Source: Enoplolaimus lenunculus (taxonomy: Eukaryota; Nematoda; Enoplea; Enoplida; Thoracostomopsidae). From it: a stretch of DNA of 64,000 bases. The number at the start of each line of letters is the position of its first letter. The stretch's first letter is position 1. The stretch covers positions 124,001-188,000 of the forward strand of contig JASANG010004128.1 of NCBI GenBank assembly GCA_030248215.1, in the 5' to 3' direction. The translations under genes and the position numbers were made by a program. This document shows, piece by piece, positions 50,101 through 62,755 of this stretch. Under the pieces are notes generated by a model. The model did no database searches. It was given only the letters and a program-made list of their open reading frames with translations, and was not told where the DNA came from.

Positions 50101-53100
50101 GAGTATGACACACGATACATTCTACGTAAATAAGAATAATCCAAACGCTGGTTCCATTATTGGCCTTCCACATGCTGATAGTTTGAAGCTATTACAAACC
50201 ATAATGAAAACATTGTACAACACACTTTCAAAATTACTGGAGCAAAAAATCTGCCTGCACTTGTATATTTCAATTATGGAACTATAATTAATCTTTTGCC
50301 TACTGCTTTTGCCCGTTGTTGCTCATTCGCCTCAGCCTCGCTTTGAGACAATGCCATTGCCAACTGCAGTTCTTCCTCTTCACGTTCTCGCATTTCTTGT
50401 TCTTTTCTCTTTGCTTCGGCTTTGCTTCGCTGTTGTTCGGCCGCAACATTACTATCACTAGGCAGACCCTAAAAATGCGCGCGGTACAGGGTTGAAAAAA
50501 CATCCGTTGTGTTGTAAGCACGTGTTTCTACCTCGTACAAACGTTTCATGATCTTGACGCCGGTTATTGGCTATCGAAGTTAAACGTAGTTTTGCCCTAC
50601 TTTGCAATTCCGATACTCACGGTCACGGCACCATATGACTACGGTTCCAGCATGGTTTTAGATCAGACAAGCTTCAGCTGCGTTTGAAAAGATTTTTCAC
50701 ATATCAGGATGGGATTCATTACTCATATAGTACTGTGCGTTCGCAAAATCTCTAACGTTTTATGTAATTTTGTATTTTTCCACAAAATGATTAAAACAAA
50801 ACAACTTTGTGACATACCTCAGATGACTTGTCTGATTTTTTATCATCTGTTTTTTCGCGCCTAAAACGTGTGATGACATAGAAACCGTTTGATGATTACT
50901 TATAATAATACACTGCGGAAAGAGGTGTTGGGACTGGGTCCCCGGTACCGAGCGTCAGAGGTGCACGGATGAGGCTATACTGTACCATGGACGGAACCAG
51001 AAAGACATTTGCCTATTTGGTCGAAGAAGCGAAATGGGAACAACAAGTTTTAAATACTGGAATGAGTACTGAAAAGTTCGCGTCAAACCATGGGAGTATA
51101 AGCAAAATGTCACATGACGGAATACGATAAAACGGTACCGTACTTCACGGTACATGCTTACGTAAAAGGTACAAAAATTAAAAGTTTTGTGTATTTTGCT
51201 GGCACCGGCTCCGGTGGTCCTGGGATATGACTAATAGAAACTTTATGAGCGTCAGATAGCATGCACAAACCATTGTTTGGGTGATGCAAAAAATTTGTCC
51301 ACGTATAATCACATTTAAGTGTTAAACTAAGTTCACAATAGCTTTAATATACGTAATTATTTCAATAGCGCAATACTTACCTGTTACGTAATGTGTCGTA
51401 ACACGTTTCACACACGCGGACTTCCTTTTCAATTCCATATTTTGGAATGATTGAAGTACGACTTGAACAACGATCACAAAAAATTTGACCACAATTACGA
51501 CAATGGTGCTGTGAACCAATACAAAATAATATGCAAAAAAACGTGGTTACATGTTGTACGTATTTGAATTACTACAGCTAATTTGCAATACAAAAAAGCT
51601 GCACACTGCGTACTATTATTTCTGTGATATACTTCATTCTGCTGCTGCAATCAGGAGTCTCTGGATTAAAACTGGAGGAAGAAAATCGCGGAATCAGAAG
51701 AACTAACCGGTGGGGACGCACCGTCAACCTTTGCAGAAGTAAGTCAGTCGCTAACCGGAGTGTGAACCCGCCGACAGTCGGTGCGGCCAGCTAGGCCCGT
51801 TCATGCTCTCTCTAGTATAATAATTGTTATAAAACTAGCCTGTAAAATAACGTATTAGGTGCATCTACGCAAAAACAGTTGCTCGCTAATTTTTGCCTAC
51901 TAAAAATATTTGACAAACGGTATTAATTTTAAAAATTTGCTTCATGACATAGGAATTTGGACAATCTATGTTTATTACTTTTCGAGTTATAAGACCAAAA
52001 GCAACTTGACATCGATAACAGTTTTCAGAGTTGACCCAATCAGGCGCTGACTCCGCATCAAACATGGCTTCTGACTCACGGAGCTGTGGAAAATTGTAAC
52101 CTTAAATTAAATAACTTGCTCGCAAAGGTTTAGCATTTAATTTGCACTACGTCCGTGAGTCTGTGGCAGATAAAGCAAAAATACGCGTTTCAAGGTTCCG
52201 GATACATCAGAGTCGTCGCTCAAAACTTAGCTTGCAAACCATAATCGTTCCAAGTTGCAAATTCAATTTTATGGCAATTGTGTTCGTATTTAATACTTCC
52301 TTTGCTATCACTACAGCTGAAATATTTTACCATCTTACCTTCCATCTTCATCAGCTGGACCGTATCGCTCACTATTTTTAGCTCCGGTTTGCCTTTGAAG
52401 GCATGCGACCAACATTGCAATAATTCCAGAATCTTTTCTTTAACTTTTTCATTGCTGCTCTATGATTTAAAGCAAAATATTGGTCAAGGACAAAAGTAGT
52501 AATAAAAAATGCCTCGGGAGTGGTTTTCCATTTCCAATCGTAAAAACCTGTAGTTAATAGTGTTTAAACGCTACTATGAGAATAACTTAAGGTAAGAAAC
52601 AAACAGCACGGGCATTACTTGCACCAATTGATGACTAGCCATAAATTTTCAAGCTCTGCTAACACCACAGAACTCACAGTCGCAAGATGTTTTAAGTCTT
52701 CCATAAACTCTTTAGTCGCAATTTCGATATGTACTTTATTCCCACCATTTTTCACCAAAGCTTCTAGCACCTGTAATTATTGAAAAGACCAAGCTTAGTA
52801 AAATTATTCAGGGTTTGTCAATATTCAAGGGTTTGCGATGCCACATAATTATACAACAGAGTTTGTTCTTAGAAATTTAGTGAAGTGCAAAAACTGTTGA
52901 CAAATTTCGTGAGGTGTAGAAGAAATATCAGTGTGCCAATGTTTGTGGAAAATGCAAAAATATGTTAGTGTACAAAAATACGTGGAATCTGTATCTTTCG
53001 CATTGATTTGCTGAAAAAACAATTAAGCTTAGGCTTTTATAAGCTGTTTTATTAACGCATTGCATTTGACAAGTGTAACGTAGTATATCAAGGGTGTCGC

Positions 53101-54115
53101 CGCCGTACAACCCGCTGCCAATAAGATTAATCGTCGCACGCAAGCTGCTGGCAAGTCTATAGCAATGAGAATGCAGCAACCGGGTAGCTGTAGTACTCTA
53201 ATTGCTGGCATATGCCTATACTAAGTGCCGAGCGCCGGCCGAAGCCAGGCACAAGTCAGAAAGTAAACCAAGATTTCACAAAAAAACTATATATACCACT
53301 GAAACACCATTATATTCCAGAAAATCAAAATGATCACAACTATAGAACTAGATGCACATAGTGTAGAAAATGCGTGAAACACTCGTAAAAACTACAATTA
53401 TAATTTGACATCTAAATGTCATGACAAATGCCCACACAATTTCACATTTAAAAAGTAATCCGAATTGGAAGAATTCAAGTACCGGAGCAGAAGAGCAGAG
53501 AAACTAGAACAAACAAATCAGGGGAGAATTACCGTTTACCGAAACCGGAATTTGAAAAAAATTACCGCAACCGGATCCGGTAAGTGAAAAATATATACCA
53601 CCAAAAAATTCATTATATTTTCATTTTTTACTGAAATGCCGGAACCGAAACTGGATTTTCGGTCGCACCCTATAATATAATATATTGTATATATTGTTTA
53701 AATTTGTGAGGACGCGTTCCCTGCTACACAATCCTTACCTCTAATATAAAGTAATAGAGATTAAAACAATACGTAAATGTTAGTCGAATAATGAACTAAG
53801 TTAAGTCATTAGCAACATACAAACAGGCCATGGTGTGCGGAATGTGGATTTTCCACATGATACCGCTTTTGAATCGCTGATAACGCAGTTTTGACAGGAA
53901 CGTCGCCACTTCGAACCGAATCAACAGCCAACAAAATCGCCTCCCAATCTGGTTCAAGGTTATCTTTTGATGTTGCGCGATCTAAAATTCCAACACGTAC
54001 ATGACAGATAATTTCGTATGCAACTGGCATGAAAACATAAAACAAGTTTCTTAGCCTATTATTTACAATTTTAATTACACCAACCTAAACATTTTTCAAA
54101 AGTTTTCGTTGCCAT
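44123..54115 (-). CDS. HGS: Hrs/HGS, ESCRT-0 subunit, complete
   Basis: Hrs binds PI3P and ubiquitinated cargo on early endosomes and recruits clathrin and ESCRT-I. Exons, 5' to 3': 54085-54115, 53821-53981, 52678-52770, 52339-52459, 51979-52100, 51381-51508, 50818-50860, 50304-50468, 48134-48421, 47700-47779, 46884-47011, 46470-46567, 46160-46234, 45631-45826, 45051-45248, 44123-44601. All phases fit, giving 801 residues (human 777). Start MATKTFEKCLDRATS. VHS domain at about 6-140. FYVE zinc finger at about 157-213, with RKHHCRNCG and VRVC. UIM near 263-280 (EEEELQLAMALSQSEAE). SPTPSAP in exon 9, a match to human SPTPSAP. A coiled coil (YVESLQDKLTQIRDAREA) starts near 455. There is a 13-Gln run at 537-549, then a Gln-rich tail ending in the clathrin box LISFD. 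Oddity: the human FYVE WVDAE is WVNSE here. Promoter side faces the divergent RNF13-like gene. Confidence 0.98.
48676..49032. mobile_element. GGAAACGGA hAT-like element in an HGS intron
   Basis: It begins near TGTAAACGGATAGCGATC and ends CTGTTTACACCCTG. It shares the TTTATTTTTCTGCCAACACA interior with 38081-38452 and 39175-39566. It lies between HGS exons 8 and 9. No target duplication was found. Confidence 0.7.
49252..49924. mobile_element. long CCGG/TTAGGC composite hAT-like element in an HGS intron
   Basis: The ends are CAGGGTGCGACCGGATATCC and GGTATCCGGTCGCACCCTG, exact inverted repeats over about 16 bp. The interior has ACTACCATGGAACTGACTGA and a degenerate CCTAAGC tract, both shared with the copies at 54780-55021 and 61660-62045. 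At 673 bp it is the longest copy of the family here and links the CCGG ends with the hexamer tracts. It has no transposase frame, and the flanking 8 bp do not match. Confidence 0.7.
53519..53673. mobile_element. short CCGG-rich hAT-like element
   Basis: It runs from CAGGGGAGAATTACCG to TTCGGTCGCACCCTA, with GCAACCGGATCCGG inside. It is about 155 bp and internally reduced, in the HGS intron between exons 2 and 3. Confidence 0.55.
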
Positions 54116-54779
54116 AACGTAGTAAGATTTACGTTAAAGTCTACAGTTGTGATAAATATATATTAGCTGAAACAGATTTGAAAACAGATTACTGGTATTT
54201 CACTGAGCTTAGTCGATTAAGTAAAATGAGCATCAACCGGAAACCATACACAAACGATATACACATTATATTACACAAACTAATCGTACATTAGCAATAA
54301 TGGAGAAACGAGGAAAAATTGGAGTGGGGATGAAATGAACACTTGGATCTATCAGAAGTCTATACCCAAGTTCACAGTTTGTCAGTGGCACTCTTAAGAG
54401 AACCGTAAACAAATTTCAACCTGAAAGCCAAACATAAAGCACGTTTCAAAATGTTCCAGTCAAGATAATCTTGTTATTTATATTCACGAACGAATGCAAG
54501 CCCGACATGTGTTTCACACCAGTGCTTTTGTCACAATGTTACTGGCTGAGTCATTAAAAATATCGATACACTGATCAAATCAAATGCCAAAAGATCGCAT
54601 GTTATCGAACTAGTATAGCGCTGCAGAAAAATTGTTTTAATCCGACATCTGTTAAAATGCATTTTAAAATTAATTAAGTCAGAAAATAGTCTTTAATTTT
54701 AGAACTGAATGATTCAATGAATGCACATCTCCCAGTCGAGTTTCTGTTTATGTTGCAGTGAAGTTCATGTCTATAAGCT

Positions 54780-55021
54780 TACAATTAGTATAAAACCGAA
54801 ACTGCCCATATATGCTTAGGATTGAGGCAATTTTTGCTTAGGCGGGGGATTAGTTTTTTTAGGTTTATTTTTATACTGAAGTTTAACGTTATCCATCAGT
54901 TTGATCCATGGCAGTTGGCGTAAATACAAATAATAGTTTCAATTTTTTGGCATTTTTAAAAATAATGTCCGGCAAGCTAAAACACTGGAGCCGTAGCCGG
55001 ATATGCGGTTGCACCCTATAC
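54780..55021. mobile_element. partial composite CCGG/TTAGGC element
   Basis: GCTTAGG-like hexamers at 54815-54870 are followed by GATCCATGGCAGTTGGCGTA and end with GATATGCGGTTGCACCCTA. The block order matches the right half of 61660-62045 and the reverse complement of part of 49252-49924. The left end is not identified. Confidence 0.55.
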
Positions 55022-55713
55022 GCCTTCAATAACTTACTAGCAAAGTTGGAAATTTTCTAAGGGGCCAACAAATTTTCCGGAAGGGCTGAATCACCCTATC
55101 CCCACCTTGGCTACGGGTTCTTTAGCGCCCCCCACACAGTGACTATCCATGAGAACGGCCAGTATTTTTGATTTCCTTTGCTCTTTAATTTGGTATTGAT
55201 AATCATCTTTCGTTCTGTGTTTTTATCACGAAAAATTGTATTGTGTGGGTTTGCACAGGCCCAAAACTCCGCTTTAATATCAAGACTATACTGTGTTTCT
55301 TCTTTGAAATAACTGATATTGCGTGTACTATCTTTTTCGCAGCTGACAATTATTGTTAACTTAAAGCTTTATTTACATCTTCGATTTTGACAGTCCATAT
55401 ACGAGCTTTCGGTTCACCAAGGATTTTTGCCGTTTTTAATTGTAAACTACTTAGCTGCTCTTTAATCCGTCACGGGAGTATTGGAGCACACTTTCTGGAT
55501 TAATGGGGGAATTATAACATGGTTACGGAGTGTACTGGTGTGCAACTGCGACCGAATGTCCGAATATGCTGGAGCCGCGTATTATATTTTTATACTGCTT
55601 TAAAACCCGAATCTTTGCATTAAAGACAAATATTTATCTGTGTTTGTTGGTGCAAGGTTGTACGGTACTGTACGCAATGTAAGTGTTGTAAGTGGTGCGA
55701 CGTCGAAAAATTT

Positions 55714-55787
55714 CCGGACGACTAAATTCGAACCAGCGACCCTTGGGTAACCGATTCACTGCTATTACCAACTGAGCTATTGTGGCC
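55714..55787 (-). repeat. tRNA-Thr-like SINE head or pseudo-tRNA
   Basis: On the minus strand the sequence starts GGCCACAATAGCTCAGTTGG (A-box) and has the B-box GCTGGTTCGAATTTAG. The loop TCGGTTA would give the anticodon GGT. Acceptor and anticodon stems do not pair properly, so it is probably not a functional tRNA. Confidence 0.6.
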
Positions 55788-56128
55788 AGTTTCAACTACT
55801 TGTGTTAGCTATAGGCGTTCTTTTCTAGTGGACGCTGTGTACCACGTTGCTACTATACATTGGGATGTGTATTGTGTATTCTTTTTCTAAAAATTTGCTT
55901 ACTTTACAACACGTTTCTGATTGGCAACCTATAAAGTAGTCCTAGTTCGTGGTGGCCCAAAGGTGGCCCAAAATTTTTCGCTGAGATTTTCGTTCGTGGT
56001 GGTGCGTAATAACTACTTAACTGCATTTCGTTCAGCAAACAACTCGATAGCGTTAATAAGGCTAAATAGTAAATGAATGACGTAAATACATACAACGCTA
56101 TGGCTTAAATTAATTTCGGTTCGGAAGT

Positions 56129-59100
56129 ATGTTTGTTGAAGTGTTGTTTCTGTTGCTAATCGCAGATAGCGCAAGCATGTTTTGGTTTCACGACGAAATT
56201 TATACGCTTAATATTGTAAGTGTTTTTCGCTTGTAAAGCTTGATTTTTATGTAGTGATTTTTGTCTGAATATATTTGTATTTCTACGTATTGTCGAATTC
56301 GTTGAGCTGATGATTTTTGACATTTAATTGTATTACGTACGTAATTACATGGAGTAAGGCTTCACTGTATAGTAACCATGTGTGCTCGTTGTCTTTGTTT
56401 CTGTATAATTTTATCTTGTTCATGGCCGCCTGCAGTGCACGCTGTGTATGCTGGTTTTTGTAGCTACAATAAAATTTGGCAGTATACATTGAAAATGAAG
56501 TGAAGCCAGTCCCGTTGTTATATAAGAATATTTATACGTACCTTTTGTATTACATATTTTTGTTTTTAGTTGAGGCATCATAATGCAACTATACAAGAAG
56601 TGTTCCGTTGTAACGCTGATATAGCCGACTTCGGCACTGCTGTTCCTTCCGGAACTGTGGTTAGTTTTTTACTAGTGCGGGATTAGATGTGAGAAGTAAA
56701 AACCTCTAAGTCTGATGTCATTTATTACCGGAACCCAATTTAGCATATAATTCATTGCTATGATTAGTTTTTAATGCATAACATGTTGTTATGTTGTAGC
56801 AGTTTCCAGCATTAAATCCTATGAACAAGAATAGCTAAGACCAGTGTCTACTTCTTGGCGAACCGGCGCCGAGATCGCTTTGTCAATGCGTATTGTCCAG
56901 GGTGCAACCGGAATTCCGGTTCCGGCAATTTTCATCTTCCGGTTCCGGTAAATTTTAAGGTAGGTGGAAATTAAGACAATTTTGCTATAAAATGACGATA
57001 CAAATTATGTAGATTTCATTAGTATAGTATTTAAACCTTGACAATCGTCAAAAATGAAGCATCGAAGGTAGATTTCGCTTGCATGGATTATGAAAATCTA
57101 AAATACAGCATATAAAGTGAATATGTACCTATCACCAACTAGAGTTATTTCACCGATAATAGTGCAAAAAAGAAAATTAATATGATTATTTTGGCGGCAT
57201 GATGCACCCTGGTATGGTCGTACTATGTTAGAGCATCACATTGAAAATATTACCACTTTTTGCTGTAGGTTTCACTGTTGAAACGAATTTAAGAAATTTA
57301 AATATTGTTTATTAGACATCTGCAAACTGAAAAATAATTTGATTTCGTTCCATGCACTAATTCTTGAACTTCTTTATCTGCAGCTAACATATATTCAATT
57401 TTGATTTATCGAATCTCGGTTGCGCCATTAAAACTTTCAAGGTCATATTTCAAAACCTTCGGATAACCGTTTTTATTATGGTACGTAACATATATTGCTC
57501 ATGCGTATAATATGGCATTGATAAAATTTTTCTCAATTGCTGTTTTGTTTGTAATAGTTCTTTGGTATGCAGTACAGGTTTTTTGACAAGTATATACACG
57601 CGGTGATAGTTGTGACAACCCGTCGTTGAAAGTGAGACAGCTTGTTGCGACATACTATGTATTTTTGTTAAAGGGTTGTTATTACCCGGTGCAACCTATT
57701 GATGCATGCCAGCTGGTATCTCCTGTTGCACAAATCTGCCCCAAAGAATTTGCGGCGTTCGGTTTGGCAGAACGCGGAAAATGTTATTTCACTGACAAGG
57801 TTTGTGGTTTTAATACCAACAAGTTCGTGCACTAGCGCAAGTAAAAAATGATATAATTTTGTTGGCTTCAGTTTTCTCTTCTTTATTTTGAAATAACTGG
57901 TATGTGTCTGATTAGTTAGCATTCACTTATTTATTTTGCAGAAATCTAGTTTTCTCGTGATCAGTGACTTAAGCGCTGATTAATCGATCACCTTGAGCGA
58001 AGCGAACTTGAAGCCAAGCAAAAGTTTTGGACTAAAAAGCTCCACTACACATTTCTGGTTTTAGGCTGATCAGTTATGAAGCCTGCCTTGCTTTAGTGCC
58101 TTCCTTTGAATAATATATAAGACAAAATTCATAAACATTCACAGCGAAGTATTGTAACCGAAGCCAGCGAGAAGTCTTGACAGGCGCATGTTATCAAATA
58201 CCAGACGGGAATGTTGATACTAATGTGTTGAACGTTCGCAAGCGAAGCGAGCGAGGAAATTTTGGCGTCTGTGTATAATTTTCATTTCATTTTTGCGATA
58301 TTATACCACTTCATTTTTGGGTGACAATTCAGGGGGGCTAGCCGCCTCCCTTGGCTACGCTATTGTATAAATTGATATATCATACAGTAGGTAAGCTAAC
58401 TGTGTTTATTTTTCTTTAGGCTGCAAATGTGGAACACGCTAATTATTCCGGAGTGTTTATCATCAATAATGCGGACGGGTCCTTTCAGCCTCACGGAAGT
58501 ACGTATATAATATATATGTTTTAATTTGTATGAAACAACCTGCCTTTTTAATATACTACAGCTAGATGATTTTATCCAGCAGTTGTAGTTGATCTAATAT
58601 GTATATATTACATTCTAATCACAAAAGCAGGTATATAATTATTTTTGTCTGCTTATGGTATTGCTTTCTGCTCAATGGTTGATTTCTAATTCTATTCTGC
58701 AGTATTGGTTGATGTGCCACAGCAGGACACATGAACATTTTAAAATTCATTGCTAACTTTAACATCGATTAAAAAGTCACAGCGAATGGTGATTATATAA
58801 TAACTTATTGTTTGCCAGTGTTATTTTGTTTTTTATGCGATTTTAGCTGGTAAAGAAGCAGATTCAATTGATATTCCAGTATTCGGTATTAGCAAAGATT
58901 GCGGATCTGCGTTGTTGTCAGTATATAGCGCAAATCGAGGGTTAGTTATGAACCGTACGTTTTCGACAGAGTATCATGACTTCCAATAAAACTGGGCTCA
59001 GACCTGAATAATTGCAAAAAGTTTGTCAATTTTACTTCTAGATGGACTTTCAACGATTTTTATTTTGTCATTTGCAGCAAAACAACAGTATGTGCTGAAA

Positions 59101-62100
59101 AGAATACAGCGGAATATTTTAGGCAGTAACAGCCAGGAATCGACCGGATATCCAGTTCCGATTTAATATCTGGCAAAAAATCGTCATCCGATCCCGGTCC
59201 GGACGTATAACCCAACCGGTTACGGGATATTTTGCGACGTGGTTCCAAATATCATAAAACTACTTTTTACATTTCGAGATACTAGATATTTTGCAGCCAT
59301 TGCAATCCCGGGCAAGTCAATCCAGTTAACACCCGGTTCTGGTGCAAAATTTATTATCCGGTTCCGGTATCTGGTAGAATTAATATCCGGTTGATTTTTT
59401 CTAACAGCATGTTAAATCCAGGGAACGACCAGATATTAATTTACCGGAACCGGTGCCGAATATTAATTTTTTTACCCTAACCGGATATTAATCGGGTATA
59501 GCTTGTAAATGTGAACACTGTTGAAAGTAATTGAGCCGCACGTTTTCGTTGTATTTCAGTTAATGGAAGACGTAACAGATTTACTTGCCCAGAAATTTAA
59601 TTCTAGCATATATATGTCCACATGTCAAAAGCTCTTTTATGGTATTCAAAACCGCAGCCGTAATTATCCGGTATCTGCTATGTTTATAGCTGAACCATAC
59701 ACGGATATTGGTTTTAGGACTTTTCTAAGCTAAGAATTTTCAATGTTAAAACATAAAGACCTGGACGTTTTTTGAGGCGGACATTCGGCAAAATTTGTTT
59801 TTATATTACGCTGAGTACTTAATTTTTTAATAGGGTTACAAATACCGGTAGTAACTAGTACAATTCAATAATGAACTGAAAAAAGCACAATTATATAAAG
59901 ACCGTTTCAGGGCATACAGCATTCGAAAGTACCTTGCAGCAACAAGTTCAACCCGGCTGAGCCTTTATATAAACTGAAGCTGTGACCAGGGTGCAACCGG
60001 AATTCCGGTTCCGGCATTTTTTCACCTTCCGGTTCCGGTAAATTTTTACCGGATTTAAAAATTCCGGTATTATAATTTGGCCGTTTTCTTAACTTTGCTA
60101 ATATTTAAGAATCTCTTTTGAAAGCCACTTGTACTCCGAATATAAGCCATTGATGGTGGATTTCACTTCAGTCGATGATGAAAATCTAAAATACAACAAA
60201 TAAAATAAATACCTATGTTCGACTAAGGTTATTTCACAAATAATAGAGCAAAAAATAAGATTAAAATGAAATCTTTGGTGAAACGCATTTTTCACTTTCC
60301 GGTTCCGGTAAAATTTTCAAATTACGGTTCCGGTAAATTGTAATTCCGGTTGCACCCTGGCTGTGACTAATATATAAAATATATGTTAATCACAGTTTCA
60401 ATTATACATTATCTATATTTTATATAATTGTGCTTCTTTCAACTTCTGGTAAAGTTGTCAGTAATATTAGTTAATATTATTGTTATTAGCGTTTGCGGAG
60501 AATTTTTGTCGTGTTGAGCGATGAGTAATCTTCAGTTGAGTTGGAAACACGATCTATAATAAAAAAATGGTCCAAAAAGTCGGCTTGCAAAATTTTAAGC
60601 CTGCCCCCCAGGACCCTCCAGATCATCTGGGGGGGTCCCCCCAGGAAAACTGCCCCCCAGCAAAATTAGCTGCCTCCCAGGAAACTCCTGAGTGGGGCCC
60701 AGGAAACGCCCCCCCCCCCCCCCCCCGGCGGAAATTTGCAAGCTGTGCAGAAGCCAGATCTTGATATTCCGTTCTGGTTTAGGAATGCGCTGTTTTTCAC
60801 TCCGCTGATCTTGCTCAACCCGTTAGTTGTTTACAAGATATTCACAGTCATGCAAAATCATTTTACTTTATATTCCATTAAAATACCAATATTTTTACAA
60901 TGTAGATACATTTTCGAACTGATAAAAGTGGGTGACTACGATTTTGTCAAATACTTGTGGCCTTTTGTCGCAGTCCTCGGGATTTGTTTCGTGATCCTGC
61001 TTGTATTTGTAGTAAGCAATGTTTTGTATTTAGCCAAAGTATAATGTGATAACGAACTCTTTTATTTATTACGTTTCGATTTTTTCAGGATTTATAACTT
61101 TATTTTTGGTGATATCTAGTTACGAAATAAAGTTGTTTTAATGTTAAGCTTATGATTGCTGATTTCAGCTGCAGGTCATGAAAAGCTTTTAAATATACTA
61201 TTATCAAACTACACTAACAAATTTAACTAAACGGTTTTTGTTTCAGTTGTGTTTGTATATACAAGTCATATTACTGCATATTGCGTGCAAAACGGGTCTG
61301 AATAATATCGGAATCCAATGCTGGAGCTTATATCGAAACCGGAATTGAAATTAGAAAATTTTAGAGCTCATGCTTTTCACATACCGAGTCTTATTTATAT
61401 AGTATGCTCCAGATAAATATTTGGGTCTTAAAATGTATGTTAAAGCCCACGTGTTGTGAAACTTAACAGAACTTCAGGCAATTTTTTGCATATAATTGCA
61501 AACAATACGTTGAGTTAGAAATGATCAAAAATTACGAATCCGATTCAAATTATTCCTGCAGTCGGATTCGGAACTGTATTTGAATCGAAATCCTGATTGG
61601 AATCGGAATTCTGTTTATAGCCTGTGATACACTTCAAGTTGCTGTTAAGGATAAAGGCTATTATTTTTGTTTACGCTTAGGTTTAGTTTTAGACTTATTT
61701 TTAAGCTGAAGTTTAGGCTTAGGGATATGAACAAGAATATGCTGACATATACTGTTACGCAAATAAAATAACATTGGTCATCTTTATTGGGTTTTGAAGC
61801 GTCATTGTTGTAATCCAATAAAATTGTGAATTGTAAAAATTGCATGTATGACTGAAAAATATGTAAAAGTAAATCAGTCAGTTCCATGGTTGTTGACATG
61901 AATACAAATGAGGGTTTCAATTTTTTGCAGTTTTTAAAAACATGGATAGTTAAAATACCGGAACTGGACTTCATTTTTTGCCGGAGTCCGATCTCCAATC
62001 GTCACGGAATTTTTACTTGGTCTGGACCAGTACCAACCGGAGCCAAGTTTGAACACGTAAAGATAATTACCAACATGAGGTGTGTGTACTCTGCACAGCA

Positions 62101-62755
62101 GACCCGTGGAAAATAAAAAACGTCGCATACAGTAATTTCTGGTAATTTTCATATTTTTGAAACGAGAACAGAGCTTGATACAATTGTTTTCATGCAAATT
62201 AATTAAGAATCGTAAATAAAAACTGGCACTTCGGCCGGGATTAGGCCCCGGGGAATACGTAATATATTTTGTAGTTTTTCGGTAATTTAATTTTTAGGTA
62301 CTTGTTCAATTACTCGTCATTTACCGCGCCAGGTCTTGGCTATTTTTAGGTCGTAAAGACTGTACGAGCACGCCAGAGAATATCTCGCAGACGATTGTCA
62401 AAACGTAGTCTCAAAAAAATTCCTACGCGAAAGTTTAAAAAAGGTGAGCTTTATAGAGGACACAGAAACTATATTTACGGGAGATTCATAATAGTAATTG
62501 AACGCATAATTGACAACGTTTCGTGTGCATAAGAACTCGGCAAAGGTTTTATTACCGTTTATGTTCATAAACACACAACTTTTTCATAATATGAATGATT
62601 CATTGAGGCGTCTGTTTGATAGCAAGAAGGATTATTCATTTTGATGTTCTGTATCTACCTCTGAACCTTTTCAGGAGACACATACGAGTGTTGTCCGATT
62701 TGTCTTGAAGACTTTACAGACGGTGAAAAACAGCGTGTTTTGCCTTGCGGTCATG
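56129..62755 (+). CDS. PA-TM-RING E3 ubiquitin ligase (RNF13/RNF167-like), 3' end outside window
   Basis: This is an endosomal/lysosomal membrane ubiquitin ligase with a lumenal protease-associated domain and a cytoplasmic RING-H2. Exons in frame: 56129-56215, 56570-56659, 57674-57799, 58420-58498, 58847-58940, 60906-61011, 62350-62443, 62675-62755. The ATG begins a signal peptide (MFVEVLFLLLIADSA). The PA domain spans about residues 50-160 (GLAERGKCYFTDK, then YSGVFIINNADGS and IDIPVFGISKDCG). One membrane segment lies near 175-195 (YLWPFVAVLGICFVILL). A basic juxtamembrane stretch ends KIPTRKFKKGDTYE, and the first half of the RING follows (CPIC ... RVLPCGH). The second half, from the His/Cys pair onward, is not present before 64000, so the gene is truncated by the window. 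It could be the RNF13 or RNF167 orthologue or their common ancestor type; I cannot choose. Confidence 0.94.
56898..57211. mobile_element. CCGG-rich hAT-like MITE with 8-bp target duplication
   Basis: The ends are CAGGGTGCAACCGGAATTCC and GATGCACCCTG, flanked by GTATTGTC (56890-56897) and GTATGGTC (57212-57219), a 7 of 8 match. TTCCGGTTCCGGTAAATTTT is repeated just inside. It is 314 bp in an intron of the RNF13-like gene. Confidence 0.88.
59130..59720. mobile_element. two adjacent CCGG-rich hAT-like elements
   Basis: One begins near CAGGAATCGACCGGATATCC (about 59133) and reaches about 59400. The next begins CAGGGAACGACCAGATATT (about 59419) and carries the TGTCCACATGTCAAAAGC block seen at 31554-31914. 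The right end of the second is unclear. Both lie between exons 5 and 6 of the RNF13-like gene. Confidence 0.55.
59987..60359. mobile_element. CCGG-rich hAT-like MITE, best-preserved target duplication
   Basis: The ends are CAGGGTGCAACCGGAATTCC and AATTCCGGTTGCACCCTG, perfect inverted repeats over about 18 bp, with perfect 8-bp direct repeats GCTGTGAC at 59979-59986 and 60360-60367. This defines the family as hAT-like. It is 373 bp with no coding capacity. Confidence 0.92.
60597..60728. repeat. C-rich tract with an 18-base poly(C) run
   Basis: It has clustered CCCCCCAGGA and GGGGGGTCCCCCCAGG motifs, and then an uninterrupted C run of about 18 ending in GGCGG. The minus strand has several G-tracts that could form quadruplexes. 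It lies about 180 bp before exon 6 of the RNF13-like gene. Confidence 0.8.
61660..62045. mobile_element. composite CCGG/TTAGGC element in an intron
   Basis: TTTACGCTTAGGTTTAG and GTTTAGGCTTAGGG hexamer tracts are followed by GTCAGTTCCATGGTTG, GAATACAAATG and CCGGAACTGG, in the same order as at 54780-55021. The right terminus near CCAGTACCAACCGGAG is diverged. Confidence 0.55.

Larger units (their letters stand above)
54116..56128. other. divergent spacer between HGS and the RNF13-like gene
   Basis: Both promoters should lie in this roughly 2-kb interval, but I could not identify core motifs. It holds a partial composite repeat (54780-55021) and a tRNA-Thr-like sequence (55714-55787). Confidence 0.45.
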
